A DNA stretch of 37,937 nucleotides. Source: a virus. Numbering within the stretch: position 1 is the first letter of the stretch; each line of letters opens with the position of its first letter. A program made the position numbers and the translations under genes. Below the pieces are notes generated by a model that saw only the letters and a list, made by a program, of their open reading frames with translations, did not search any database and had not been told where the DNA came from. Of this stretch, positions 29,839 to 37,235 are shown piece by piece. The stretch covers positions 1 to 37,937 of IMG/VR virus record IMGVR_UViG_3300036832_001201. One strand, given 5' to 3'.

Positions 29839-30408
29839 TCATACGCAGTACTGCACTTCGACCGCAACATCGCCGCCGGTCGTAAAGCCAGTCCCGACCT
29901 TCAGCACGATATCGAAGAAGCCGCCGGGATCGCTGGTGAACTGGGTTGCGCCGAGGTTCACCAAGCATTGCCACAGTGGGATGTTGACCATGTCCGTCGT
30001 GAAGGTGTTGCCGAATGTGACGGGAAGGTAATCTCCGGTGGCCGGAACAGCCGCGGCAAGCGATGTCGCGGCCCCGAATAGCTTGTTGTCGACCGGACCG
30101 GTGAGCTGGACGATGCCGCCGGCAAGCGATTGGTTGGTGCCGTCCACGGTGGAGTCGGAGAAGGCGACGTCGATGTCGACTGTGCCAGCCGTCTGGGCCA
30201 CCGATTTCAAGAGGACATGCTTGACCTTGGCATTGGTGGGAATGCGGACGAGCCGATAGGTCGAGTTGGTGCTGGCGGCGGCGCTCGCGGCCACATGGCC
30301 ATCGACGCAGCGCATCATCCCATCGTCACCCTCGCCCGTCGTGTTGGTGACGACCGGGAAGGAGTCGAGGTTGACGATCGGGTTCGATTTCAGATTTTCG
30401 AGTGCCAT
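29839..30408 (-). CDS. Putative head decoration or minor virion protein
   Basis: This 189-aa protein is mostly beta with few charged stretches (MALENLKSNPIVNLDSFPVV, YRLVRIPTNAKVKHVLLKSV, DIVLKVGTGFTTGG). It lies two genes after the capsid, where decoration or head-completion proteins often sit. AGGAGCCTACG precedes the ATG. I recall similar proteins as virion components of related phages, but no domain name can be given with certainty. Confidence 0.6.
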   Translation of the reverse strand: MALENLKSNPIVNLDSFPVVTNTTGEGDDGMMRCVDGHVAASAAASTNSTYRLVRIPTNAKVKHVLLKSVAQTAGTVDIDVAFSDSTVDGTNQSLAGGIVQLTGPVDNKLFGAATSLAAAVPATGDYLPVTFGNTFTTDMVNIPLWQCLVNLGATQFTSDPGGFFDIVLKVGTGFTTGGDVAVEVQYCV

Positions 30409-30417
30409 CGTAGGCTC

Positions 30418-30660
30418 CTAATCCAGCAAAACGAACCCGAAACTGGGAGGCACAGCGGGATCGGTATCATAGAACTGCGGGTTTTCCATAGCGCGGGCGA
30501 AGGCCTTCAGCGCCTTGATCACTTCAAGGCGGCGGAACGAGCCGTCATCGACTCGCAGCTCGATAACGGGGGTCGTGCCGGTTGTGGCTGTCCCGGTCGT
30601 GTAGTCGGTTAGCTGGAACCCATCCACACCCTTGGGCAGCGCCATGAAGTGAGCAGCCAT
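30418..30660 (-). CDS. Small hypothetical virion-region protein
   Basis: This 80-aa protein starts MAAHFMALPKGVDGFQLTDY after the excellent SD GGGAGGCGAG and has alternating strands, then a helix (RRLEVIKALKAFARAMEN). It lies 10 nt after the capsid gene. No family is recognised. A head-tail joining or capsid-associated role is possible from position only. Confidence 0.6.
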   Translation of the reverse strand: MAAHFMALPKGVDGFQLTDYTTGTATTGTTPVIELRVDDGSFRRLEVIKALKAFARAMENPQFYDTDPAVPPSFGFVLLD

Positions 30661-30670
30661 CTCGCCTCCC

Positions 30671-31594
30671 TTATGGCGTCACGTCCGCGGCTGCGCTGGT
30701 ATCGGCGCACAGGCACTGCAGCAGCCGGCCAGGCTCCAGACGGGTTGCACCGGAGGACATGAGCGTCGCCACCTGGTACGGCAGGCCGCTGAGGTCGATG
30801 CGCCGATCAATGCTATTTTCCGTGTCCTTCCAGACGCCGAGATAGAGGCCTGAGCGCACGAACACAATGTTCTGCCGCACATTCGACGTGCTGATCAAAC
30901 GCTCGCTGTACTTGATGTCAAAGCCCATGAAGCGAACGACCTTGCCATCCTGGAGGACGGGCCGGTCCTTGCCAGAAAAGTCCGTGTTGGTGACCTGCAC
31001 CTGGTTGAGAAGGTCGCTCTCGCCCTGGCTGTTGGTGACCCAGCACATCGACTCCTCGTCGACCTGCACCTGCGCCTTGCGGAACAGACGCTTGGCCTCG
31101 ATCATCTTCGGGACAGTCAGGCCGACAGCGGCGCTGGCGCCGAAGTTGGAGGCAACCTGGTAGAGCGAAGTATTGAAGCTTTCGCTCGAGAGCCCGCCGG
31201 CATCGGCGCCGATCTGGGCGGTCGCGAAGGCGGCGCCGATCAGGCGGTCATCCCACTCGCGCGCGACGGCCGCGGCGGCGACATCGCTGTATTGCGATGT
31301 GGGGTCCATGATCAGCTTTAACTTGTCGAAGGTATCAATGTACTGGAAAGCTTCCTTGTCGACCGGGAAGACCCAGCGCCGGGTGAAGTCGACGTCTTGC
31401 CGCTGGATGGGCGCAAAGCGGCCAGCCGGGGCGCGCATCTGAATGGCGCCGATGTATTGGATGGGCGCGGCTTGCTTGCCGTAATGGTAGCCCTCCATGA
31501 CATGGGGCCGCAGCATGCTCATCGTCTGCTGCAGTTTGAGCTTGAGAATGCTGGAAAATTCTTCGACGAACAGCTTCGGGAGGTTTTCGGACAT
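30671..31594 (-). CDS. Major capsid protein
   Basis: This 307-aa protein has features of podovirus major capsid proteins: an N-terminal helix (LFVEEFSSILKLKLQQTMS), DVDFTRRWVFPVDKEAFQYI and DKLKLIMDPTSQYSDVAAAA in the HK97-fold core, and FMGFDIKYSERL plus IVFVRSGLYLGVWKD near the C terminus. It forms the icosahedral shell over the scaffold encoded just upstream. ATG 31594 is chosen by comparison with usual N termini. The frame is open 22 codons further. The SD is weak, and the long leader holds a hairpin and a candidate promoter. Confidence 0.85.
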   Translation of the reverse strand: MSENLPKLFVEEFSSILKLKLQQTMSMLRPHVMEGYHYGKQAAPIQYIGAIQMRAPAGRFAPIQRQDVDFTRRWVFPVDKEAFQYIDTFDKLKLIMDPTSQYSDVAAAAVAREWDDRLIGAAFATAQIGADAGGLSSESFNTSLYQVASNFGASAAVGLTVPKMIEAKRLFRKAQVQVDEESMCWVTNSQGESDLLNQVQVTNTDFSGKDRPVLQDGKVVRFMGFDIKYSERLISTSNVRQNIVFVRSGLYLGVWKDTENSIDRRIDLSGLPYQVATLMSSGATRLEPGRLLQCLCADTSAAADVTP

Positions 31595-31704
31595 GTGGCT
31601 CGCCCGCTCTGAGATACGGAGTTCCGAAAGGCGGCCGTGCCTCCTACGAGGGGCCATCAACTTTCGGCGTATCCAGGCGATCCGGGGGCCGTCTTGAGCC
31701 GCTG

Positions 31705-31732
31705 CCGACCGTGCCCCTGATAGGGGGATCGG
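31705..31732. repeat. Hairpin in the capsid leader
   Basis: CCCCT (31714-31718) and AGGGG (31722-31726) form a short stem with a 3-nt loop, bordered by CCGA (31705-31708) and TCGG (31729-31732). It lies in the 182-nt untranslated leader of the capsid gene and might serve RNA processing or stability. Confidence 0.35.
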
Positions 31733-31749
31733 TTATGCGACACACTCTA

Positions 31750-31779
31750 TATATACACCTCGCCGCGCTGGCCTGTCTA
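31750..31779 (-). promoter_or_regulatory. Candidate internal promoter for the capsid gene
   Basis: On the - strand TAGACA (31779-31774) and TATATA (31755-31750) are 18 nt apart. They lie about 155 nt before the capsid ATG in the longest gap inside the leftward operon. A separate promoter would explain high capsid output. The -10 box is only a partial match. Confidence 0.35.
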
Positions 31780-31962
31780 GTAACCGCCCTTCTTGGCATG
31801 CTTCGCGAGCTTGCCAATCTTCCTGCCGGTGTCGGCCTTCATGAACTCGTTGGCGACGCCGGCCGGGGCTGGCTTCTTGCCGTGCTCGCGCAACTTACGG
31901 CGGCCGGCCGCGGTGCGGCTCATGGCCATGAATCCGTGCTGAGCTTGGCTGGTCGAGGGCAA
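31777..31962 (-). CDS. Small basic protein with TTG start
   Basis: This 61-aa protein starts with TTG at 31962, 5 nt after AGGAGGT, a near-perfect SD that overlaps the stop of the upstream membrane-protein gene. It is rich in Lys and Arg (SRTAAGRRKLREHGKKPAPA, KIGKLAKHAKKGGY). It may bind nucleic acid or act as a packaged basic peptide. Internal ATG codons further in lack a good SD. Confidence 0.6.
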   Translation of the reverse strand: MPSTSQAQHGFMAMSRTAAGRRKLREHGKKPAPAGVANEFMKADTGRKIGKLAKHAKKGGY

Positions 31963-31971
31963 GGTGACCTC

Positions 31972-32133
31972 CTACGGATGAAGAAGCGGACCAAAGACGT
32001 GCCACCCCAACAGGGCGAACAGCACCCAGATGAGGGCGTTGTTGACGTAAGGGCCATAAGGTGGCCCTGGCGTCCAGAACCACGACAGCGCCCACAGGAT
32101 CATGAGCATTGCGAACAGAAGTGCGAATGACAT
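31972..32133 (-). CDS. 53-aa two-TM membrane protein
   Basis: The ORF begins MSFALLFAMLMILWALSWFW, followed by TPGPPYGPYV, then a second hydrophobic helix (NNALIWVLFALLGWHVFG). Two TM helices joined by a Pro/Gly turn give a holin-like topology. The stop codon TAG at 31972 overlaps the SD of the next gene, and it follows the 128-aa gene by 3 nt. Its place in the head-gene region makes a lysis role uncertain. Confidence 0.65.
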   Translation of the reverse strand: MSFALLFAMLMILWALSWFWTPGPPYGPYVNNALIWVLFALLGWHVFGPLLHP

Positions 32134-32136
32134 GGA

Positions 32137-32523
32137 TTACCCCATCTCGATCTTCTGGTGCTGGATGAGCTTCATGGCCTTTTCGTACCGTTCCATGACC
32201 GCCCGGTTGGTCCGCAAGACCGCCTGCGGGCCGCCGAAGGAAGGATGCGCGCAGACATTGATGCCGCTGATGACGCACCGGTCGACGGTGCAATCGTAGG
32301 GGCAGACCCGCGCTGTCAGGCCGCCGAGATTGGCGGAACCGGCCCATCTGGCCTCCTCCTCGCGCTGCTTCTGCTCTTCTTCCAGCTCTCGTATCCGCTC
32401 CTCTTCGGTCTTGCGCCACTGGTTGCGCTTCACGGCCTGGGCATCGCGCATCTTGCGCATCTTCTCCTTGACCGCGGCGATCTGCTCCGGCGTACGCAGA
32501 TCGCGGGGTGCTTCATCACTCAT
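32137..32523 (-). CDS. Helical hypothetical protein with Cys cluster
   Basis: The 128-aa protein starts at ATG 32523 in an ATGA overlap with the scaffold gene. A long charged helix (IAAVKEKMRKMRDAQAVK, EEERIRELEEEQKQREEE) is followed by RVCPYDCTVDRCVISG, which could bind a metal, and a C-terminal helix (VMERYEKAMKLIQHQKIE). No family is recognised. Location just after the scaffold suggests a minor head or assembly protein. Confidence 0.6.
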   Translation of the reverse strand: MSDEAPRDLRTPEQIAAVKEKMRKMRDAQAVKRNQWRKTEEERIRELEEEQKQREEEARWAGSANLGGLTARVCPYDCTVDRCVISGINVCAHPSFGGPQAVLRTNRAVMERYEKAMKLIQHQKIEMG

Positions 32524-33350
32524 GCCGCTTCTCCATGGATGAGCTGCTGGAGGTCGTGCCACTCACGCTTCTCCTGGGCCCCACCCTTGAGGAAGCGGGC
32601 AACCCACTCCCTGTCTTGCTCCAGTTCGGCCATACGCGCCTTGGCGCTGTTGACGGTGGTCGGTGGCCCGCCCTGCTTGCTCTCGACGAACGTATCCTCC
32701 GTCGTCCCGGCGCCGATGCGGCGGAACAGCTCCATGGTGCGATCGTATCCCAGCACGCTTTCGAACCGGGCGACGTCCTCCGGTGTGGCGCCGACGCGCT
32801 TGGCCCCTTGCATAGCGGTCAGACGGTTGAACTCGGCGTTGGTTCCCCAATTCTTCAGGAGTTCGGCGCGTTCAGTCTGCCGCTTGGCGGTGGTCTCCAC
32901 GGCCTCGGCCGCCTCGGCGTCGGCGAGGTATTTGACGACCGCGCGGACGACATCGGGGGCCTTTTCCTTAATGACGCCCGCCTTGTGCAATGCACCTCGC
33001 ATAGTTGAGGCGAAGCCGGGCTCGAGGTCATTGTCGCCGAACTTGACGCCGGTAAAGTCGTAGTCCTCGGCCTTGTTGGGGACACCGAGGCGCGCATATA
33101 CGGCCTTCCAGCCGTCTGCGTCGTCGGCGCCCTTTGGTAGGCGCAGGATCTGATCCGGCGGCGCGCCGATAAACGACTGCGCCTGCATGGCGCTCTTGGT
33201 TGCTTCGATGGCGACGGTAATGGGGTCGGCAGCGTTGTAGCCCTTGTTCTGCCAGAAGCCTAGTTGCTCCGGCGTTGCCTTGCCTTCGTACCAAGTGGCG
33301 GTCGGCGGGGTGGCGGCTACTGCCGGCGCAGCAACAGCGGGATCAGGCAT
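32520..33350 (-). CDS. Putative head scaffolding protein
   Basis: This 276-aa protein has an Ala/Pro-rich N terminus and a conserved part WYEGKATPEQLGFWQNKGYN, then LGVPNKAEDYDF, seen in scaffold-like proteins next to podovirus portals. Charged helices follow (VVKYLADAEAAEAVETTAKR, RMAELEQDREWVARFLKGG). It would guide capsid assembly and be lost or cleaved later. It overlaps the Bbp19-like gene by 8 nt and lies before the capsid gene, as expected. Confidence 0.75.
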   Translation of the reverse strand: MPDPAVAAPAVAATPPTATWYEGKATPEQLGFWQNKGYNAADPITVAIEATKSAMQAQSFIGAPPDQILRLPKGADDADGWKAVYARLGVPNKAEDYDFTGVKFGDNDLEPGFASTMRGALHKAGVIKEKAPDVVRAVVKYLADAEAAEAVETTAKRQTERAELLKNWGTNAEFNRLTAMQGAKRVGATPEDVARFESVLGYDRTMELFRRIGAGTTEDTFVESKQGGPPTTVNSAKARMAELEQDREWVARFLKGGAQEKREWHDLQQLIHGEAA

Positions 33351-33627
33351 CTTCCGGTCTCCTTATATATCTGCCGGCTTGGAGCGCGGCTTGCTCCTCG
33401 ATGGTGAAGTTCATGAAGAGAGAGATGGCCAGGAACACCTGACGACGACCTTCATAAATGAGGCCGAGATCGCGATCTCCTGGAACGAATGTGGTTTGAA
33501 CGACACGACAAAACCGCGCGAGGTCGTTGAGCACTGCGACGCCAGCGGGCGAACTGAAGCAAAGCTGATAGGCACGCTTGAGCTGCTGGTTTTGCGCGGC
33601 AAGTTCCTCAAGCTCCTCATCGGTCAT
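33343..33627 (-). CDS. Bbp19-like phage protein
   Basis: This 94-aa protein matches the small Bbp19 family named from Bordetella phage BPP-1: FSSPAGVAVLNDLARFCRVV, YEGRRQVFLAISLFMN and a Gln/Leu-rich start. The family has no proven function but lies beside the portal in many podoviruses. ATGA overlap with the portal gene supports co-translation. Confidence 0.75.
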   Translation of the reverse strand: MTDEELEELAAQNQQLKRAYQLCFSSPAGVAVLNDLARFCRVVQTTFVPGDRDLGLIYEGRRQVFLAISLFMNFTIEEQAALQAGRYIRRPEDA

Positions 33628-35378
33628 GCGGCCTGCGGCCCTCCGAGCCCCTGCGTGCCAAGGCCGGGCTGGTTCTTGGCAACAGTCGCCTGCGCCTTGA
33701 GCATTGCGGCCTGTGCCGGCATTGCCTGTATCTGCGCCTGCTGCTGCTGCGCCTTCGCTCGCGTCTGACGTTTGGCAGCGATCTGATCCGGATCGGCCAT
33801 CCAGCGCTCGGGCACGGCTTGGATGGCGGCGATCTCGGGGATGGCGACGTCGAAGTCGAATGGGTCGAGATAGCTGGGATCCTGCGTGATGTTCGCAATC
33901 TCCTTCGCCGTCTCGACGGTGCGGATGAAGCCAGCCGCCTGGTTTGCCCTTTGGCTCAACGCCAGCGGGCTGGTGTAGACGACCTGGTACTCGCCCTGCG
34001 CCTCACGCAGCCGCGGAGGCATCGGAGGGATCAGACCGAGCGACATCAGCACATCGATCTCGCGATCGATCATGGGCCCGAGGTACTCGGTTTCCTGCCG
34101 GCCGAGGGTGGGGGCGACCAGGATGCCCTTCTCGTTGACGATCTCGATCACCTGGGTCGCGGTCATATCCGGGTGCTCTGTCAACACCTTAAACAATGAC
34201 ACAAGAAACATATCATCGATGATGGCGCGCTCCTGCTGCATCATCTCGATGGCGACCTGGATGTTTCCGGTCGGCAGCGTCTTGACCAGCTCGCGACCAT
34301 CGGCGGTGACGCCGCCTTTGTTCATCGCCCCCGGCCGCAGATCCATCCCGACCAGTCCGTCATCCGCCATCAGGAGGACGGGGTCGGCGTTGCGGTGCGC
34401 CTGCTTGAGGTACGTTTTCTTCTGCGCATTCAAGGTCTTCAGAGACGGCAAGACCTTTTGGGCAGGCCCCCTGCCATACACCTCATTCGGTGCCTGATCG
34501 TACCGCGATACCGCAAACGGGAAAGTGCGGTAGCCGCCCTCCGGAGCCATGAGGCAATCGCCGTCAATCGAGACGTAATAGCTTGCATAGGGCAGCCCTT
34601 TCACATCGATGCGGCGCGGGTCGTAGTCCTGCCGCGGGCCGACGTAATGGAGGAAGTTGTGCCGCCACTGGCTGTTTTGCTGGAGTGGGGCATGCAAGTT
34701 CGCCGGCAACCGCTCGATGCCCCACTTCTGCACGGCCTGGTACGGCGTTAGCCGGAACCACCGGATCATGCGGTCCACTTGACCTTGATGATTTTCCCCG
34801 AAGAACGTCTCGCCCAGTGACAGGGCGCGATAGCGCAGACCGCGCGCGCCATGGTGCTGGCGGCCGTCGAAGGCATCGATGAACATGGTGGCATTGCCGA
34901 GGGCCCCCAGCGATCGCCAACACGCACTATTCTGTCCTCTGAAATTCGCCAGCGGGTTCCGCCGATACTTGAACAGCAGCCTTGTCAGCGAGTCGAACCA
35001 CAGGCGGGTGTCGCGGTCCTTCATGACGTATTCGCTGGACGCCTCCAGCGCGTGCCACATGGAATTGGCGGGGGTTAGCAGGCTATCGACAATGGCTGTG
35101 AAGCGCTCGAGCGCCAACATTCCCGACGCGTCGATCTGCTCGTCGGTCTTCTTCTGCCCCGGCCAATTGAAGGTGCCATAGTAGAAGGTATTGCGCTGCT
35201 CCGGCCACAGGATGCGGGCGGTCTCCTCCCACTGCCCGGCGAACACGTTCCGCCAGGTGACCATCTGGGAGAACTCTTGCATGACCTCGGCGACGATCTT
35301 CCGCTCCTCCGACGAGGGCTGGCGCAGCTTGCCGACTGCATTCTTGATGGTCGTCAGTGCTGTGGCTTCGGCAGGCAT
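33624..35378 (-). CDS. Portal (head-to-tail connector) protein
   Basis: This protein of 584 aa matches the podovirus head-to-tail connecting family: MQEFSQMVTWRNVFAGQWEE, LERFTAIVDSLLTPANSMWH, RPGAMNKGGVTADGRELVK, and the typical Gln/Ala-rich C-terminal tail that lines the DNA channel. Twelve copies would form the portal through which DNA is packed and ejected. ATG 35378 overlaps the stop of the preceding gene (TGATG). A TTG one codon earlier is also possible. Confidence 0.9.
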   Translation of the reverse strand: MPAEATALTTIKNAVGKLRQPSSEERKIVAEVMQEFSQMVTWRNVFAGQWEETARILWPEQRNTFYYGTFNWPGQKKTDEQIDASGMLALERFTAIVDSLLTPANSMWHALEASSEYVMKDRDTRLWFDSLTRLLFKYRRNPLANFRGQNSACWRSLGALGNATMFIDAFDGRQHHGARGLRYRALSLGETFFGENHQGQVDRMIRWFRLTPYQAVQKWGIERLPANLHAPLQQNSQWRHNFLHYVGPRQDYDPRRIDVKGLPYASYYVSIDGDCLMAPEGGYRTFPFAVSRYDQAPNEVYGRGPAQKVLPSLKTLNAQKKTYLKQAHRNADPVLLMADDGLVGMDLRPGAMNKGGVTADGRELVKTLPTGNIQVAIEMMQQERAIIDDMFLVSLFKVLTEHPDMTATQVIEIVNEKGILVAPTLGRQETEYLGPMIDREIDVLMSLGLIPPMPPRLREAQGEYQVVYTSPLALSQRANQAAGFIRTVETAKEIANITQDPSYLDPFDFDVAIPEIAAIQAVPERWMADPDQIAAKRQTRAKAQQQQAQIQAMPAQAAMLKAQATVAKNQPGLGTQGLGGPQAA

Positions 35379-35815
35379 CAATGCACCAAGCGTTTGGCGT
35401 CGGGGTCGGCGGGATTCATGTGCGGATCAAGCCGGTAGTCGCACACCACCCACCTGCGGACACAGGCGAACAGCTCGATGTGATCGGCATCGCTGAGCTT
35501 GAGGAGGTCAGCGAGATCGCGGAATCGATCGCGCAGCTCCTGTTCGTCATCGAATAGCACAACGGCGACGGCAATGCGGTTCCAGGCTACCACTACATCG
35601 GCAGTCACCTCGCCGCTGTGCCGGATGCGCGCGGCGGTGCATAAAAATGGAATTTGGACCACTCGACCGCAGGCGCGCAGCAGCGCGGGCATGGCGTCGT
35701 CGAAGTTGTGGGCGAGGACACTAAGAACGACGGCACCCATCAAGCCGTCGGTCGAGCAGAGGCAGCGGCCTTGCCAGCTAGCGCGGAGCGCCTCGGCGTC
35801 ATCGCGCGGGTCCAA
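35378..35815 (-). CDS. Hypothetical protein upstream of portal
   Basis: The 145-aa protein starts with TTG at 35815, after GGCGGAGCAGGCC, and overlaps the previous gene by 17 nt. An ATG start before that would be wholly inside the preceding gene. It contains SVLAHNFDDAMPALLRACGR, NRIAVAVVLFDDEQELRDRF and DADHIELFACVRRWVVCD, with several Cys and hydrophobic strands. No family is recognised. Coupling to the portal gene points to a head-related role. Confidence 0.55.
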   Translation of the reverse strand: MDPRDDAEALRASWQGRCLCSTDGLMGAVVLSVLAHNFDDAMPALLRACGRVVQIPFLCTAARIRHSGEVTADVVVAWNRIAVAVVLFDDEQELRDRFRDLADLLKLSDADHIELFACVRRWVVCDYRLDPHMNPADPDAKRLVH

Positions 35816-36044
35816 GGCCTGCTCCGCCAAAGAGATTTTGCACAGCGAGCGAGCCGGTCTGCTGCGTGGCGGACAAGCCAAGCCGCTTCCGACGCCTCTC
35901 CTCTTCAGTCTCTTCGCCGACTTGCTCGCGCAGGGCATCGCCGAGCCCGCCCAACGACATGTTGCCGCGCAGGCCGCCGAGGAGGTTGGAAAGAGACAGA
36001 TCGGCACTCGCAACACCAGTTAATCCAAAAGGACTGCGGGGCAT
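35799..36044 (-). CDS. Small protein, first gene of the structural operon
   Basis: The 81-aa protein (MPRSPFGLTGVASADLSLSN) starts with ATG 36044, 5 nt after GGAGG. Its pattern NMSLGGLGDALREQVGEETEEERRRKR, split by a short helix, then QTGSLAVQNLFGG, recurs in small proteins beside podovirus portals. It may be a minor head protein. A candidate promoter lies about 85-110 nt upstream. Confidence 0.65.
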   Translation of the reverse strand: MPRSPFGLTGVASADLSLSNLLGGLRGNMSLGGLGDALREQVGEETEEERRRKRLGLSATQQTGSLAVQNLFGGAGLGPAR

Positions 36045-36109
36045 TGGGGCCTCCAAAGGGCCGGGGACGATGCCGGTCGCCCCCGGTCAAGGCTAGGATA
36101 CGTGGGAAG

Positions 36110-36130
36110 GATATGTCACGCCCACATATC
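36110..36130. promoter_or_regulatory. Inverted repeat at the structural promoter
   Basis: GATATGT (36110-36116) and ACATATC (36124-36130) are perfect inverted copies with GTGGG and CCCAC beside them. The right arm overlaps the candidate leftward -10 box, so a bound regulator could block late transcription. Confidence 0.4.
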
Positions 36131-36156
36131 GTAGGACCAATCGGTAACGGTAACAA
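36128..36156 (-). promoter_or_regulatory. Candidate late promoter for the structural operon
   Basis: On the - strand TTGTTA (36156-36151) and TACGAT (36133-36128) are 17 nt apart, in the only large divergent gap before the structural genes. CGGTAA occurs twice in a row at the upstream edge and may be an activator site. Both boxes are partial matches. Confidence 0.4.
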
Positions 36157-36179
36157 TGGGTTGCGTGGTGTGCGAGAAA

Positions 36180-36210
36180 TTGATCATTCCTCTTTAAAAC
36201 CGTTTACAAT
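36180..36210 (+). promoter_or_regulatory. Weak candidate promoter for the right-end genes
   Basis: TTGATC (36180-36185) and TACAAT (36205-36210) lie 19 nt apart in an AT-rich stretch just before the rightward gene. The -10 box is good but the spacing is long. Confidence 0.3.
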
Positions 36211-36237
36211 CGTCCAAAATTGCTTGATGATATCGGC

Positions 36238-36459
36238 ATGCGGCGGTTGAGCACCAAAGATGAGGAGATTTTGAACCGGATTGATCGTCTCAGTGACGAC
36301 ACGCTGGTGAGCGTCAGAATTGCGTCTGTGATGACGAGCTTATCAGAGGCGGTCTGGCGCAAGAAACCTCCGATCAAGGTGACCAAGTTCGGGCCGCAGA
36401 AATGGGTAGTGAATCTCGGACAACTCCGGCGGTTCATTAGAAATGGAGGCGACAAATAG
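36238..36459 (+). CDS. Small hypothetical protein
   Basis: This 73-aa protein begins MRRLSTKDEEILNRIDRLSD. A TTG at 36220 in frame is an alternative, and neither has a clear SD. A possible DNA-binding part follows (LVSVRIASVMTSLSEAVWRK, then KVTKFGPQKWVVNLGQLRRF), which has the length and layout of an excisionase-like winged helix, but the match is weak. It ends where the first patch of pentanucleotide repeats begins. Confidence 0.5.
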   Translation: MRRLSTKDEEILNRIDRLSDDTLVSVRIASVMTSLSEAVWRKKPPIKVTKFGPQKWVVNLGQLRRFIRNGGDK

Positions 36460-36469
36460 CAGAGCTGAG

Positions 36470-36535
36470 CCAACCGTCGGTCGAGCAGACGCAAAGCAGG
36501 CAAAGCGGCGCGGAGAAGCCTGCAAAATGGGAAGG
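36470..36535. repeat. Short patch of NNNGC pentanucleotide repeats
   Basis: Units such as ATAGC, AGAGC, TGAGC and AAAGC follow one another between the small gene and the 229-aa gene. GCAAAGC occurs at 36491-36497 and 36500-36506. The pattern is the same as in the long tract at the window end. In the + frame it reads as a false N-terminal extension of the next gene. Confidence 0.6.
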
Positions 36536-36544
36536 ACAAATCAA

Positions 36545-37234
36545 ATGAAACGCAAGACGATCGCCAAGAAGACAACGACGGATGAAGTCAAGAAATCAAC
36601 ACCAATTCTCAAACCAGCAGATGCCTCAATAAGAATCAAGGCGCCGAACTTTGCGCGTGCGACTGTGACCATCGTTGGCACCGCGCCATACTTGCAGAAC
36701 CGCTTCAGTTCGGAGAACAGAGCAAAAATGGAGGAAACACAAAAAGCTGGCAGTGCAGCCAAGAAAGTAAAGCGCGCCAAACCGCCGAAGGACTTTGAGA
36801 AAGTATACCAAGGCTCGCTGCACATTAGTCAGAAGGGTTGGCACGGCATTCCTGCAACAGCCATACGTAATGCGCTAATTGAAAGTTGTAGATTAACAGA
36901 AATGGAAATGACGCGAGCGCGCATGTGTATTTTTGTTCTCGAAGATGGCTTGGATCGTGATGATCTTTCGCCGTTAATAAAGATAGATGGCAAACCAGAA
37001 ATGCACGTCGAGCGCGTGCGCATCGGCATCAACTCGACGGACCTCGCAGCGCGCGGCATCTTCAAGAAATGGTCGGCGAAGGTGACGCTGGAATGGGATA
37101 ACGATGTTTTCAAAGCCGACGATGTTTACAATTTGCTGGCGCGCGCCGGACGGCAAGTTGGCATTGGCGCTGGCCGACCATTGAGCAAGACATCGGGCGG
37201 CACCGGCAAGGGCACTTTCAGAGTGGAGATGTGA
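36545..37234 (+). CDS. Conserved phage protein of unknown function
   Basis: The 229-aa protein starts at ATG 36545 after GGAAGGAC. The frame is open to 36443, but the extra residues are translated repeat. Conserved blocks are TVTIVGTAPYLQNRFSSENR, HGIPATAIRNALIESCR, a region with EMHVERVRIG, then FKKWSAKVTLEWD and RAGRQVGIGAGRP. I recall related proteins in many unrelated phages, often beside a partner like the next gene. No function is established. The glycine-rich GIGAGRP near the C terminus and mixed alpha/beta pattern merit structure prediction. Confidence 0.75.
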   Translation: MKRKTIAKKTTTDEVKKSTPILKPADASIRIKAPNFARATVTIVGTAPYLQNRFSSENRAKMEETQKAGSAAKKVKRAKPPKDFEKVYQGSLHISQKGWHGIPATAIRNALIESCRLTEMEMTRARMCIFVLEDGLDRDDLSPLIKIDGKPEMHVERVRIGINSTDLAARGIFKKWSAKVTLEWDNDVFKADDVYNLLARAGRQVGIGAGRPLSKTSGGTGKGTFRVEM

Positions 37235-37235
37235 G

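Noticed and set aside
35816-36016. Upstream extension of the pre-portal gene
   Set aside because: It lies inside the 81-aa gene in another frame, with Cys/Arg/Ser-rich shadow composition; the TTG at 35815 has an SD.
10998-36056. Diversity-generating retroelement, as in BPP-1
   Set aside because: No reverse transcriptase, template/variable repeat pair or C-type lectin-like tropism protein was found despite BPP-1-like head genes.
36443-36544. N-terminal extension of the 229-aa protein
   Set aside because: The DNA is NNNGC repeat and a well-placed SD precedes ATG 36545.
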